DNA of 64,000 nucleotides from Paraburkholderia sediminicola. Lineage in GTDB: Bacteria; Pseudomonadota; Gammaproteobacteria; Burkholderiales; Burkholderiaceae. Position numbers and translations under genes: made by a program. The first letter of the stretch is position 1. Each line of letters starts with the position of its first letter. Shown here in pieces: positions 1 through 9,061 of the stretch. The stretch covers positions 124,001 to 188,000 of the forward strand of contig NZ_CADIKC010000002.1 in the NCBI RefSeq assembly GCF_902859805.1, given 5' to 3'. The notes below the pieces were generated by a model. It was not told the DNA's origin. It worked only from the letters and a program-made list of their open reading frames with translations, and searched no databases.

Positions 1-34
1 CCTACCCGCTTAAGTCCTGAGAAAGGAGCTTACC

Positions 35-433
35 GTGCCACATCTGACACTCGAATACAGCGCCAATCTTGCTGATGAAGCAGGCATCGGACAGCTTTGC
101 ACCTCGCTCGCGGCCTGCCTTGCCGCGCAGCGCGACAACGACCAACGCGTCTTTCCGCTCGGCGGCATCCGCGTGCGCGCCTTGCGTTGCGACCAGTACT
201 GCATCGCCGACGGCCGGCCCGACGCCGCCTTCCTGCACGCAAACCTGAAGATCGCCGCAGGCCGCTCGGACGCCGTAAAGAAGGCGACCGGCGACGCGCT
301 GTTTGAAGCGATCACACAGCACTTCGCCGCGGGGTTTGAAAAGCACGGCCTGGCGTTGTCGCTGGAAATCAATGAATTCAGCGAAGCCGGCACGTGGAAA
401 CACAACAATTTGCACGCGCGGCTTAAGGCCTGA
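35..433 (+). CDS. hpaF: 5-carboxymethyl-2-hydroxymuconate delta-isomerase
   Basis: A cytoplasmic enzyme of the homoprotocatechuate (4-hydroxyphenylacetate) meta-cleavage pathway that isomerises 5-carboxymethyl-2-hydroxymuconate to its 2-oxo-ene form. The 132-residue product starts Met-Pro-His-Leu. The second-position proline becomes the N-terminal catalytic proline of the tautomerase superfamily once Met is removed. Length fits the family (about 126 residues in E. coli). The start is GTG with a clear AAAGGAG seven bases upstream. It is followed on the same strand by the hydratase and aldolase of the same pathway, which supports the call; earlier genes of the operon lie outside the window. Also called hpcD. 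Confidence 0.9.
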   Translation: MPHLTLEYSANLADEAGIGQLCTSLAACLAAQRDNDQRVFPLGGIRVRALRCDQYCIADGRPDAAFLHANLKIAAGRSDAVKKATGDALFEAITQHFAAGFEKHGLALSLEINEFSEAGTWKHNNLHARLKA

Positions 434-520
434 TGCATGGACCTGAAATCCAGGCTCGAGGCTCCGGCCTAACATTCCGACCCGGTAAATGGGTCTGGCA
501 GCCGCTCAAAGAGAACCATC

Positions 521-1324
521 ATGCTAGACGAACAGACAATCCGCGACCTTGCGGCGCAACTCGACAACGCCGAGAAGACGCGCACCCAACTGCGCCACTT
601 CTCCGCCAAGTATCCCGAGATGACAGTACAGGACGGCTACGCGATCCAACGCGAGTGGGTGAAACTGAAACTGGCTGAGGGCCACGTGATCAAGGGCCGC
701 AAAATCGGCCTGACCTCACGCGCGATGCAGCGTTCCTCACAGATCGACGAACCCGACTACGCGCCATTGCTCGACAGCATGTTCATCGAAAACGGCCAGG
801 ACATCCACGCTGACCGCTTCATAGCGCCGCGCGTGGAAGTCGAACTGGCCTTCATATTGAGCAAACCCCTGAAGGGCCCCGGCGTCACGCTCTTCGACGT
901 TCTGGACGCCACGGCCTACGTAACCCCGGCAGTCGAGATCATCGACGCCCGCATCGAACAATTCGACCGCGAGACGAAGGCACCGCGCAAGGTCTACGAC
1001 ACCATCTCCGACTTCGCGGCGAACGCCGGCATCGTACTGGGCGGCCGACCGGTACGTCCGCTGGACGTCGACCTCCGCTGGGTCGGCGCGTTGCTTTATA
1101 AAAATGGCGCGGTGGAAGAAAGCGGACTTGCAGCCGCCGTGCTAAATCATCCGGCCACTGGCGTCGCCTGGCTCGCCAACAAGATCGCTCCATACGACGA
1201 AGTCCTCAACGCGAACGACGTAATTCTGAGCGGCTCCTTCACGAGCCCGATCCCGGCGCGAGCGGGCGACACCTTCCACGTCGACTACGGCCCGCTGGGC
1301 GGCATTGGTTTGAACTTCATTTGA
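521..1324 (+). CDS. hpaH: 2-oxo-hept-3-ene-1,7-dioate hydratase
   Basis: A 267-residue hydratase of the fumarylacetoacetate-hydrolase/4-oxalocrotonate-decarboxylase fold. It hydrates 2-oxohept-3-ene-1,7-dioate to 4-hydroxy-2-oxoheptane-1,7-dioate in homoprotocatechuate breakdown. The divalent-metal site is visible as VEVELAF (the two Glu of the E-x-E pair near residues 106-109) and a following VEIIDARI segment. Length matches the family. The start ATG is preceded by an AAAGAGAA purine tract. It lies between the isomerase and aldolase genes, and its stop nearly touches the aldolase start region, so the three form one operon. Confidence 0.92.
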   Translation: MLDEQTIRDLAAQLDNAEKTRTQLRHFSAKYPEMTVQDGYAIQREWVKLKLAEGHVIKGRKIGLTSRAMQRSSQIDEPDYAPLLDSMFIENGQDIHADRFIAPRVEVELAFILSKPLKGPGVTLFDVLDATAYVTPAVEIIDARIEQFDRETKAPRKVYDTISDFAANAGIVLGGRPVRPLDVDLRWVGALLYKNGAVEESGLAAAVLNHPATGVAWLANKIAPYDEVLNANDVILSGSFTSPIPARAGDTFHVDYGPLGGIGLNFI

Positions 1325-1344
1325 GCTCATTTGAGTTGATCGAC

Positions 1345-2148
1345 ATGTCTCTACCGCAAAACACATTCAAGCGTGCGCTAGCAGAGGGCAAACCGCAATT
1401 CGGCTTATGGGCAGCGCTAGCCGACGCCTACGTGACCGAGTTACTGGCCACGGCCGGCTTCGATTGGTTGTTGATCGACAACGAGCACGCACCGAACGAC
1501 GTCCGCAGCACGCTGGCGCAATTACAGGCGGTGGCGGCCTACGCATCGCATCCGGTGGTCCGTCCCGTACGAAGCGACAGCGCATTAATCAAGCAATTGC
1601 TCGACATAGGCACCCAAACCCTGCTGCTCCCGATGATCGACACAGCGGAGCAAGCTGCGGAAGCCGTCGCCGCAACACGCTACCCACCGCATGGCATCCG
1701 CGGCGTGGGGAGTGCGTTGGCACGGGCGTCGCGTTGGAACCGGATACCCGACTACCTGAGCACGGCATCGCAGGAGTTGTGCGTACTGGTCCAGGTAGAA
1801 ACCGTGCAGGGAATGGAAAACCTGCCGGCAATCGCAAACGTGCAAGGCGTTGACGGCGTCTTCTTCGGCCCGGCCGACCTAAGCGCATCAATGGGCTTAC
1901 TGGGCAAACCAGGCGACGCAAGCGTACGCGAAGCCATTCGCGATGGCATCAGAAAGGTAAGAGAAGCAGGCAAAGCCGCCGGCGTACTAGCCCCGGACCC
2001 GGGAATAGCTGCCGAATACCTGGCGGCAGGCGCAACATTTGTAGCGGTAGGAACAGACACGGGCTTATTAAGCAACGCAGCAGCAGATCTCGCAACAGCG
2101 TACAAAAAGACGCCCCCAACAGCCCCACCAACGAAAGGCGGGTACTAA
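1345..2148 (+). CDS. hpaI: 4-hydroxy-2-oxoheptanedioate aldolase
   Basis: A class II, metal-dependent pyruvate aldolase of the HpcH/HpaI family (267 residues). It cleaves 4-hydroxy-2-oxoheptanedioate to pyruvate and succinate semialdehyde, the last step of the pathway. Family motifs are [11 protein letters not shown] near the N-terminus, the Glu of [11 protein letters not shown], and the Asp of [14 protein letters not shown], which together bind the metal. I start at the ATG at 1345 (MSLPQNTF), because the longer frame from 1321 needs a TTG start overlapping the hydratase stop. The C-terminal tail ([14 protein letters not shown]) is Pro/Thr-rich. Confidence 0.92.
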   Translation: MSLPQNTFKRALAEGKPQFGLWAALADAYVTELLATAGFDWLLIDNEHAPNDVRSTLAQLQAVAAYASHPVVRPVRSDSALIKQLLDIGTQTLLLPMIDTAEQAAEAVAATRYPPHGIRGVGSALARASRWNRIPDYLSTASQELCVLVQVETVQGMENLPAIANVQGVDGVFFGPADLSASMGLLGKPGDASVREAIRDGIRKVREAGKAAGVLAPDPGIAAEYLAAGATFVAVGTDTGLLSNAAADLATAYKKTPPTAPPTKGGY

Positions 2149-2149
2149 C

Positions 2150-2179
2150 AAAAAAACAAAACCGCAGCAACCGGTTTTG
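2150..2179 (-). terminator. intrinsic terminator for the GGDEF-EAL gene
   Basis: A perfect 8-base stem (CAAAACCG at 2157-2164, CGGTTTTG at 2172-2179) with a 7-base loop. On the minus strand it is followed directly by seven Ts (the A run at 2150-2156). It therefore suits minus-strand transcripts arriving from the gene at 2482-4815. It lies immediately past the hpaI stop, and on the plus strand it lacks a T run. Confidence 0.7.
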
Positions 2180-2465
2180 TGAAGTACTCTTCGGCGCGCG
2201 CAGCGCCGCCGGAAGAATGACACCCTTGTCACAAGCGCATGCAGGTGCACGCCCCCAGATTCCAGTCGCACCACTACGCGCAGCAGACCACGGCCCCCAC
2301 TTAGCATTAGCGGTTTGAGCCGCTTTCTTTTGCCTACTTTTCTTTGCGGCAAGCAAAGAAAAGTAGGTGCCGCCCCGCACAGGGGCAACGCTAATAGACC
2401 ACAAACAAACCAAGGAAAGGCCAAAGCCCCAGGAACACGGCCAAACAAGCGCCGCGCAGGCAAAA
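2173..2465 (+). repeat. structured intergenic repeat, copy 1
   Basis: About 290 bases nearly identical to two further stretches at 19860-20136 (opposite orientation) and 20205-20476. The core is an inverted repeat with 15-base perfect arms (2333-2347 and 2353-2367) and a 5-base loop. It is flanked by two smaller hairpins, AGCGG-TTTGAG-CCGCT upstream and CCCCGCACAGGGG downstream. Short open frames through it give low-complexity peptides that I do not regard as genes. It fills the gap between the convergent hpaI and GGDEF-EAL genes, and its end is 17 bases from the latter's stop. Confidence 0.85.
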
Positions 2466-2481
2466 AACCCAAAAAAAAACC

Positions 2482-4815
2482 TCACTCACCCGCCGGCCAA
2501 GGCAACCCCACCACCGACCAATCCAACTCCACCCCAATAACAGACCTTTCAGCAGCAACCTGCACAGCCAAAGTAACCGCAACACAAGGCCGCCCACTAG
2601 CCAAAGAAAGATAAGGATTACTAGCCACAGCCACACCAGGCAACAAAACCGCATTACGAAAATAGGGCCGATGATCCCACCGTGCATCCCGCGGATTAGC
2701 CACCGGCTGCAACGAAGCCCCATCAGCACTCCACGCAGGCCCCCGCACCTCAAGCCCAACCTGCCGCCCCGAATCATCCAGAATAAAACAACTGATACAC
2801 CGCTCAAACGTAGCCAGAAAGGCAAACGCCTCCCCCATCGACCCACCAGCAATCAAAGCATCGGCAGCCCGCCTCAAAGCAGTCCGGTAAGGCTCAACCT
2901 CCGACTCAAACAACGCATACTGATGCGCCCTCCCCTGGGCAATCACATCAAAAGCATCATCGATCCGCCGATGCACCGAGTCAGGCGGCGCAATCTCAGC
3001 CGCCGGCCGCCCGAGCAAAAAGCCCTGCGCAAAATCCACGTTCGACTCCACAGCAAGAATCAACTCCTCCGTGGTCTCCACGCCTTCAACAACAACCAGC
3101 ATCCCCGCCAGGTGCAACAGGGAAACGAGCTTCGGCAAGATCGGCTGCTCGGTGCCGTGACCCGTCGCGCGAATCAGCTCGCCATCGAGCTTCACAATAT
3201 CCGGGCGAATCCGAAGCAACCGGTCGAGGTTCGACTGCCCCGCACCGAAATCGTCGACGGCGATCAGAAAGCCATGCTCGCGATACAACGCCGCCGCCCG
3301 CGACATATCGTCGACGCTGCCGCCGTGCGACTCGAGAATCTCAAGGATCACCCGCTCAGGTTCGAGCCCCACCGCCCGCACGATCATGGCGAGTTGGTCC
3401 GCATAACCCTCCGCGACAAACGTGGCGGGCAAAATGTTGAGGAACAGCCACGCATCGCCGGGCAACGACTTGCGCGCATTGGCCAGATGCACGGCATGAC
3501 TCGCGCGATCGAGTGCGCCTTCGTCGCTTGAGGGTTTCGGCGCAAACAGGACCACGGGCGGCACCAGCGTGCCGTCGTTCTCCTCGCCTCGCAGCAAGGC
3601 CTCGAATCCCACCTGCTTCTGATGCGACAAACTGTAGAGCGGCTGGAAATGCGAGGTCAGGAAATAGTCCTCCCACCGATGTTGCCGCACCAGCGCCCCG
3701 TCCTCCGCGAACGCATCGCCGGCGAGCATGTGCAGCGGCTCGATCGGCAACGCGCGCTCGGCGCACACGCGGTTTCTGCCGGAATGCTTGGCGCGCAGCA
3801 AGGCTTCGTCGGCGCGATCGAGCAGCACCATGATGCTTTCGCCGCTGCGATGTTCGGCCACCCCGAAGCTCGCCGTCAGATAGCCGTCCGGCCGCTCGAT
3901 CGCGGCGATCGCGCCGCGCAGGCGCTCGGCCAGCGCCAGAGCGCCGGCCAGACCGTCGCGCAGCAGGACGGCGAACTCCTCGCCGCCGATCCGGCTCACG
4001 CTGTCGTCCGCGGAGGTCTCTTCCATCAACACCTGGGCGACCTGATACAGCGCGTGGTCACCGATCGCGTGACCAAAGCGGTCGTTCAGTGATTTGAAAC
4101 TGTCGATGTCGAGAAAGATCGCGCTGACTCGCTCCTCGGGCGTCATGATTTCGAGGCGGCGCTCGCCCTGCTTCACGAATGCGCGGCGGTTCTGCAGGCC
4201 GGTTAGCGGATCAGTCGCGGCCAGCTGCGCCAGTTGGCTCTCAAGCAGAAAGTGATTACGCCGGAACCGGTAGAAGCCGAAGTGAAACACAATGGAAGTC
4301 GGCAGGCCGATCGCCAGGATCCACATCCACACGACGATGTCGACGTCATGCGCGCGCTGGCCGCCGAGCAACAAGGCAAACGCCGCTCCATAGAAGAGCG
4401 CGCTGCCGACGAAGAAATGCAACGGCGTGAGCCACAGCGGCGCAGCGCAAACCGGGATCACCACCATGGCCGGCAGAACCCACAACAACGGTTGCTCGAC
4501 GCCGGAGACGTTCAGCGCGAGACCCACCACCAGCACGAGAGAGTAAGCGACACCGATCGCGCCGAAGGTCCAGGTCGAACCGGTGCGTGGAATCGCCATC
4601 ACCAGCAGGGCGAGCACCAGCGCACAGGCGAGCCGGTAGCCAAGCGGCGTCGCCGGACCGTCGACCATGTTGCGCGCCCCCACGAAACACAGGAACGCGA
4701 CAACCGTAAACGCCATCGTCACCGTCGAAAGTGGACGCTGGTGTTCCAGCGATCGTCGATGAAAGCGATCGCGCAAACCGGAATCGGACAGTTGCTTCGT
4801 TGAGGTGGAAAGCAT
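2482..4815 (-). CDS. membrane GGDEF-EAL c-di-GMP enzyme with YkuI_C-like C-terminus
   Basis: A 777-residue inner-membrane c-di-GMP turnover protein. After a basic N-terminus, about six hydrophobic segments (residues 30-185) lead to a GGDEF domain (RIGGEEF near 277) and an EAL domain (FEALLRG near 405). The EAL residues for catalysis are all visible: LFLNILP, ILEILE, DDFGAG, KLDGEL, EGVET and QGF, so phosphodiesterase activity is likely. GGEEF is intact, but the inhibitory RxxD five residues upstream is absent (SADD instead). The last 150 residues resemble the PAS-like EAL-associated domain of YkuI. I start at the ATG at 4815 rather than a TTG at 4866. It may tune c-di-GMP for the nearby cellulose synthase. 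Confidence 0.88.
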   Translation of the reverse strand: MLSTSTKQLSDSGLRDRFHRRSLEHQRPLSTVTMAFTVVAFLCFVGARNMVDGPATPLGYRLACALVLALLVMAIPRTGSTWTFGAIGVAYSLVLVVGLALNVSGVEQPLLWVLPAMVVIPVCAAPLWLTPLHFFVGSALFYGAAFALLLGGQRAHDVDIVVWMWILAIGLPTSIVFHFGFYRFRRNHFLLESQLAQLAATDPLTGLQNRRAFVKQGERRLEIMTPEERVSAIFLDIDSFKSLNDRFGHAIGDHALYQVAQVLMEETSADDSVSRIGGEEFAVLLRDGLAGALALAERLRGAIAAIERPDGYLTASFGVAEHRSGESIMVLLDRADEALLRAKHSGRNRVCAERALPIEPLHMLAGDAFAEDGALVRQHRWEDYFLTSHFQPLYSLSHQKQVGFEALLRGEENDGTLVPPVVLFAPKPSSDEGALDRASHAVHLANARKSLPGDAWLFLNILPATFVAEGYADQLAMIVRAVGLEPERVILEILESHGGSVDDMSRAAALYREHGFLIAVDDFGAGQSNLDRLLRIRPDIVKLDGELIRATGHGTEQPILPKLVSLLHLAGMLVVVEGVETTEELILAVESNVDFAQGFLLGRPAAEIAPPDSVHRRIDDAFDVIAQGRAHQYALFESEVEPYRTALRRAADALIAGGSMGEAFAFLATFERCISCFILDDSGRQVGLEVRGPAWSADGASLQPVANPRDARWDHRPYFRNAVLLPGVAVASNPYLSLASGRPCVAVTLAVQVAAERSVIGVELDWSVVGLPWPAGE

Positions 4816-4925
4816 ATTGATAGATATCAGGCTGGCTCCGGTTACTCCACCGATGTATAACGGCAACCGTCTGACAAATATTTATGCCCTGCTCGCAAAT
4901 AGAATTGCACCCCGCTCGGGCAGGG

Positions 4926-6071
4926 CTACGCCGCCATCACGCGATCGCGTCCCGAGGCCTTGGCGGCATACAGCGCGCCGTCGGCACGCGCCATCAACTG
5001 GGCGAGCGATTCATTACGCCGGTGCTGGTCCACGCCGACGCAGAAGGTGTACTTCAGTTCACGCGGCAACTCGACCGGCGCGGCCGCCGCAAGCCGGACC
5101 CGCAGACGATCCATCAGGCGCACCGCTTCGGCCGTGGTCGTTGCCGGGCACAACACGCCAAACTCCTCGCCGCCCAGCCGCCCGAACACGTCGCCGACCC
5201 GCAAATTGCGGGTGATAAAGGCCGCGAAGTGGCTCAGCACCTGGTCGCCGGCGGCGTGGCCGTAGCCGTCGTTGACCGCCTTGAACGAATCGATGTCGAT
5301 GATCGCCATCGCCACCGGCGAGGCAGTACGTAACGACGCCTTCAACAGCGCGTCCCCAATCGCCAGAAACGCCCGGCGCGACAACGCGCCCGTCAGATCG
5401 TCGACATTGGCCAGCCGCTCGAGCCGTTCGGCGAGGCGATCGTGCGCCAGCATCACCACGCCGATCGAAAGACAAGGTGGTGCGAGGATTCCAAGTGCGA
5501 GAAAAGCGACATTGCTCGGCGTCACCTGCATCAAGCTGGACTGCAACAGCATGCCGAAGCCGTACATGACGCCGCGCGAGAGATGCCCTACGCATAACAG
5601 CGCCGCCGCTACCGCAAGAAAGTAGTAGGTGTAGCGTGGCCGGCTCGCGGGACGATCGCGCAGCATCGTCACAGTGAGCATCGCATAGAGGCCCGCGTGA
5701 AACGCCGAAGCCACCGTCACCCGCGCGTTGAAGTCCGGTTTGACGAAGGTCCAGTAGGTAATGCCGATCAACACCAGAAACGCGCCGGCATAGGCCACCC
5801 AGGGTCGCCTGCGACGCCCCAGAAAACGGTAGCAACCTTCCACCACCAACAGCAGCGAAATGGCCAGCAACTCATTGGCCGCCACGAAAGTCAGCCAGCG
5901 CGACGCGTGTCCTTGCGACGCAAAGGCAAGGAGCGCCACGATCGCGACGGCATTGGCCGAGATCCAGTAGCCGACGCCGTGTATCGCCGCCCGCCATAGC
6001 GAGCCGAGCACAGCGATCCCCATGGCGCCCGACAAAATCGTGACAGCCAGAATAGTGAGTGGATTGAGCAT
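4926..6071 (-). CDS. membrane diguanylate cyclase (GGDEF)
   Basis: A 381-residue protein with an N-terminal half of about seven hydrophobic segments and a C-terminal GGDEF domain ending in GRLGGEEFGVL. The RxxD inhibitory site (RVGD) lies exactly five residues before GGEEF, so it should make c-di-GMP and be product-inhibited. No EAL domain is present. I start at MLNPLTIL (ATG at 6071), since the longer frame adds a basic, non-membrane leader. It is divergent from bcsD across a 592-base gap, which suggests shared regulation with cellulose synthesis, whose BcsA carries a c-di-GMP-binding PilZ domain. Confidence 0.87.
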   Translation of the reverse strand: MLNPLTILAVTILSGAMGIAVLGSLWRAAIHGVGYWISANAVAIVALLAFASQGHASRWLTFVAANELLAISLLLVVEGCYRFLGRRRRPWVAYAGAFLVLIGITYWTFVKPDFNARVTVASAFHAGLYAMLTVTMLRDRPASRPRYTYYFLAVAAALLCVGHLSRGVMYGFGMLLQSSLMQVTPSNVAFLALGILAPPCLSIGVVMLAHDRLAERLERLANVDDLTGALSRRAFLAIGDALLKASLRTASPVAMAIIDIDSFKAVNDGYGHAAGDQVLSHFAAFITRNLRVGDVFGRLGGEEFGVLCPATTTAEAVRLMDRLRVRLAAAAPVELPRELKYTFCVGVDQHRRNESLAQLMARADGALYAAKASGRDRVMAA

Positions 6072-6663
6072 TGTTGTTTTGAGTCCAACGGCATCGCCAT
6101 AGCGCACGCCCCTGCGTGTGGCTTTGCGTGTTTGTTTTCTGCGCTGTTTGCGCTGGTGCTCGCACGGCCAGGCGGCGCCAGTCCGTAAGCTTACTGGTAC
6201 AGGCAAAAGTTAGGGGCGCAGCGAACCTGAAAGATTCAACAAACGCTCGCGGCGACAGCCAACGCCTCGCTCATTCTTCCCTACCCGACTCAAACCGTTG
6301 CATTTAACACGAAACCAGAAAACTAAAAGATCGGCGCAATCTACCGTTAATAAGATTATCGAAAACACCCTGGCGGCGGACATCCACAGTGGAGAAGCAA
6401 GCAAGGCAATTCCGGCAGCAAAAATTACGTGACGGACATGCATCTGCAGCAATCGTTTGCGCGTATAAAGCAGACGAATGTAAAGTGGCTAAAAGTTAAT
6501 GTCTTAAGTAGACTCCTCCGAAGTGTGGCGGATAGAGCAGACAAACTCGGTAAAAGTAACCTAAGACGCGTGCAACGCGCGCCTTCCCGTAACACTTTCA
6601 GTTATTCGGCCGTTGGCGCCCGTTTTGTACGCGGTTTGAGGCAGCGGCTATTTCCCGGAAAAC
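6072..6663. promoter_or_regulatory. divergent intergenic region, diguanylate cyclase / bcs operon
   Basis: A 592-base non-coding gap between two divergent start codons, clearly more AT-rich from about 6300 to 6590 than its surroundings. It must hold promoters for both sides. A GTAAGCTTAC palindrome lies at 6185-6194 and a TATAAA at 6464-6469, but I cannot find a convincing matched -35/-10 pair. No riboswitch or RNA gene is recognised. The bcsD ribosome-binding site is weak (GGAAA just before ATG). Confidence 0.5.
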
Positions 6664-7119
6664 ATGGTCCAAATTCTCGATTACCTGCTGGAACGCCAAA
6701 TCTCGCCACAATGGCGCGGCATGCTGACTGCACTCGCGACAGAGTTCGAAGCGCAGATCGGTCGCGACGAACTGCGCCAACTGATGTATCGGGTGGGTTG
6801 CCGGTTTGCGGCGGCGCATCAATTGCCCGCGTGCGGGTCGACGGCTGAGCTCGCTCAGGCGTTGAATCTCTACTGGCATGACATGGATTGGGGCTACGTC
6901 GAATTGTCCGACGAAGCAGACGCGCTGCGCATCGTTCATTACTGCGCGCCGCTGCAGGCATTCGGCAACGCGGCGCTCGCGTGGACCCCGGCGTTCCTCG
7001 AAGGCGTCTATCAGACGTGGTTGAGCGCGTTGGGCGCGCAGGGCCTGTCGGTGGCGCAAACGAGCGCTTACGGCACGGACACCTCGATCGAGTTTCGGCT
7101 AGGGCGGCATCCTGTTTGA
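6664..7119 (+). CDS. bcsD: cellulose synthase subunit D
   Basis: A 151-residue protein matching the BcsD/AxCeSD family (usual length about 155). That protein forms a periplasmic octameric ring thought to guide nascent glucan chains into crystalline ribbons in Komagataeibacter. Sequence hallmarks are the N-terminal helix YLLERQISPQWRGML, the central FAAAHQLP region, WGYVELSDEADALRI and the C-terminal EGVYQTWL helix. No signal peptide is visible, as is usual for the family. It is the first gene of the cellulose operon, separated from bcsP by 137 bases that contain a tandem repeat. Identification rests on these features plus the operon. Confidence 0.88.
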   Translation: MVQILDYLLERQISPQWRGMLTALATEFEAQIGRDELRQLMYRVGCRFAAAHQLPACGSTAELAQALNLYWHDMDWGYVELSDEADALRIVHYCAPLQAFGNAALAWTPAFLEGVYQTWLSALGAQGLSVAQTSAYGTDTSIEFRLGRHPV

Positions 7120-7126
7120 GCGGTCC

Positions 7127-7218
7127 GGGTAAGCAGGCCACATAAGCAGGCCAGGTAACCAGGCCAGGTAAGCAGACCGGGTAAGCAGACCAGACAGGCG
7201 AACCAGGCAAGCGGACCG
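7127..7218 (+). repeat. degenerate ~13-base tandem repeat between bcsD and bcsP
   Basis: About seven consecutive degenerate units of the form GGTAAGCAGGCCA (for example at 7128-7140 and 7168-7180) occupy most of the bcsD-bcsP gap. The in-phase TAA codons argue against translation. It is the only sizeable non-coding stretch inside the operon, so it lies in the transcript just ahead of bcsP. Confidence 0.75.
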
Positions 7219-7256
7219 ATCGGGGCAACGCAAGTCATTAAAAAGTCGGCGGCACT

Positions 7257-8276
7257 ATGAGTTCATCTAGCGACATCGAAAAACTATTCGACCATTTTGG
7301 CGGCGACGCCAGCGCGTACCAGGAAATCGGCCGCGAAAACGAAGCGCGTTCGGCGCGCACGCGTTGGCCGCTGCTGGTGACGCTGGATCTGACACAGCCG
7401 GCGATTCCCGCGATCGGGCAACGACGTGAAGTCGCTAGAGAGGCACCGGCGCAAGAAGAGGCGCCGGAAGTCGATCGTCACGACACGACGCCCAAAGACG
7501 CCGCCTCGGTCACGCGCGCGAAGGCGCCGTTGTTTACCCGCTCGCATCGACGGGACATTCCGCCGGTCGCCGTCGCCGCCCAGGCTGGCGCGCCGCGCGG
7601 CGCTTCACGCTTCGGCGAGTTTGAAACGAAGGGTGACGCCGCGGCGCCAGCCGCACAAAGCGCACCCGTTGCGGCGCCGATCGATGCGGTGACGCCAGTG
7701 GCCGCACAGGCTGCGGCTGCCGTCGCTCCAGCACAGGTGACGCCGGTTGCCGCTGCACCGGTTCCCCCTGTCATGCAGTCCGCCGTTATTCCGCCGCTGG
7801 CCCAGTTCCGCACGCCGGCCATGCCGGTAGCGCAACCCACCACGAGCATGCCGTCAGCCGCTGTGACGCCACGCGCCGAGATCCCTGCGCTCACACCGCG
7901 CGCCACTGCACCGGCACCGGTCTCCGCATCCACACCGACATGGGCGCAAGCGCCGGCTCCGGTCCCCGCAGGGACGCAAGCACCCAGCCAGGCGCACACG
8001 CCGGCATGGGCACCGGCGCCCGCACCCACCTACACGGCTGCGCCCTCAGCGCCGAAGGTGCCCGCGTCGATCCTCGGCAGATTGTTCGCCCCGGCATTCG
8101 AACCGATGCCGCCTCAACCCGCCGCGCCCACCGGCGAATCCGCACCGCTGCAATCGGTCTTCGACCGTCTGCGCGGCACACCCACACAAACGGCCCCCGC
8201 GGCGGCCCGCGCTCCCAGCGTCGCCGCGCCCGCCACCTCCAACTCGTGGCTGGTCAACGGCCCTCGTCGCTCATGA
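7257..8276 (+). CDS. bcsP: BcsP, proline/alanine-rich cellulose synthesis accessory protein
   Basis: 339 residues in two parts. The first 50 residues (SSDIEKLFDHFGGD, then SAYQEIGRE and TRWPLLVTLDL) resemble the E. coli small regulator BcsR, whose conserved core includes RWPLL. Residues from about 95 onward are a disordered Ala/Pro-rich tail with many AP and PA steps and little predicted structure. It is directly followed by bcsQ with an ATGA overlap, mirroring the bcsR-bcsQ pair of enterobacteria. The family is described for beta-proteobacterial bcs operons and its precise role is uncertain. I infer a cytoplasmic partner of BcsQ that helps assemble or localise the synthase. Confidence 0.8.
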   Translation: MSSSSDIEKLFDHFGGDASAYQEIGRENEARSARTRWPLLVTLDLTQPAIPAIGQRREVAREAPAQEEAPEVDRHDTTPKDAASVTRAKAPLFTRSHRRDIPPVAVAAQAGAPRGASRFGEFETKGDAAAPAAQSAPVAAPIDAVTPVAAQAAAAVAPAQVTPVAAAPVPPVMQSAVIPPLAQFRTPAMPVAQPTTSMPSAAVTPRAEIPALTPRATAPAPVSASTPTWAQAPAPVPAGTQAPSQAHTPAWAPAPAPTYTAAPSAPKVPASILGRLFAPAFEPMPPQPAAPTGESAPLQSVFDRLRGTPTQTAPAAARAPSVAAPATSNSWLVNGPRRS

Positions 8277-9061
8277 AAGTCATTGCGGTCGTGTCCGCCA
8301 AAGGCGGGGTCGGTAAAACCACCCTCGCCGCCAATCTCGCTTCCGTGCTGGCCGCCAGCGGCCGCCGCGTGATTGCCCTCGACCTCGATCCGCAGAATGC
8401 GTTGCGTCTGCATTTCGGCGTGCCGCTCGACAGCATCGACGGTTTGTCGCGCACGACATTGACGGGCGATCCGTGGCAATCGGTCATGTTCGACGGCGTG
8501 GACGGTGTGACCGTGCTGCCCTATGGCGCCGTGCTCGAAGACGATCGCCGCCGCTTCGAAGCGTATATCGACCAGGACCCGAGGTGGCTCGCGCACGCGC
8601 TGCAAACGCTGCGGCTCGACGCGTCCGACGTCGTCATCATCGATACCCCGCCGGGTTCGTCCGTGTATGCACGCGCTGCGTTGTGCGCCGCCACTTTCAC
8701 GCTGAACGTGGTGCTCGCCGACGCGGCTTCGTACGCGGCCATTCCGTTAATGGAACGGCTGATTGAAACCTACGCGGCGCCGCGCCCCGAGTTCGGCGGC
8801 GAAGGTTACGTGGTCAACCAGATCGACCAGTCGCGCCAGTTGACCAAAGACGTCCTCAAGGTCTTGCGCCAGATGCTCGGCGACAAGCTCTTCCCGGGCG
8901 TGATCCATCTTGATGAAGGGGTGAGCGAAGCGCTCGCCTGCGACACCACGCTGATTCACTACGATCCACTCAGCCAGGCGGCCGCCGATTTTCGCTCGTG
9001 CGGCAACTGGCTGATGGCGGCGGTCGATGCGATCGCCGTCTCGCCGAGGAACGTCGCATGA
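8273..9061 (+). CDS. bcsQ: BcsQ, MinD/ParA-like cellulose biosynthesis ATPase
   Basis: 262 residues with the deviant Walker A motif SAKGGVGKTT at residues 8-17 and a switch/Walker B region VVIIDTPPGSS, typical of MinD/ParA/SIMIBI ATPases. BcsQ localises or activates the cellulose secretion machine in enterobacteria. The ATG at 8273 overlaps the bcsP stop (ATGA), which fixes the start; the frame is open far upstream but has no better initiation site. It ends with an ATGA overlap into bcsA. Tight coupling on both sides suggests fixed stoichiometry. Confidence 0.92.
   Translation: MKVIAVVSAKGGVGKTTLAANLASVLAASGRRVIALDLDPQNALRLHFGVPLDSIDGLSRTTLTGDPWQSVMFDGVDGVTVLPYGAVLEDDRRRFEAYIDQDPRWLAHALQTLRLDASDVVIIDTPPGSSVYARAALCAATFTLNVVLADAASYAAIPLMERLIETYAAPRPEFGGEGYVVNQIDQSRQLTKDVLKVLRQMLGDKLFPGVIHLDEGVSEALACDTTLIHYDPLSQAAADFRSCGNWLMAAVDAIAVSPRNVA

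Noticed and set aside
1321-1344. TTG-initiated N-terminal extension of the HpaI aldolase
   Set aside because: The first eight codons overlap the hydratase stop and are not needed for the fold; the ATG at 1345 gives the normal family length.
2315-2614. Short open frames through the repeat copies (also 19816-20151 and 20255-20890)
   Set aside because: They encode the same low-complexity peptide fragment because they cross the repeat palindrome. They differ outside it and lack start signals.
6298-6326. TTGCAT with downstream AACTAA as a promoter for the bcs operon
   Set aside because: The -10 match is poor and similar chance matches are common in this AT-richer gap.
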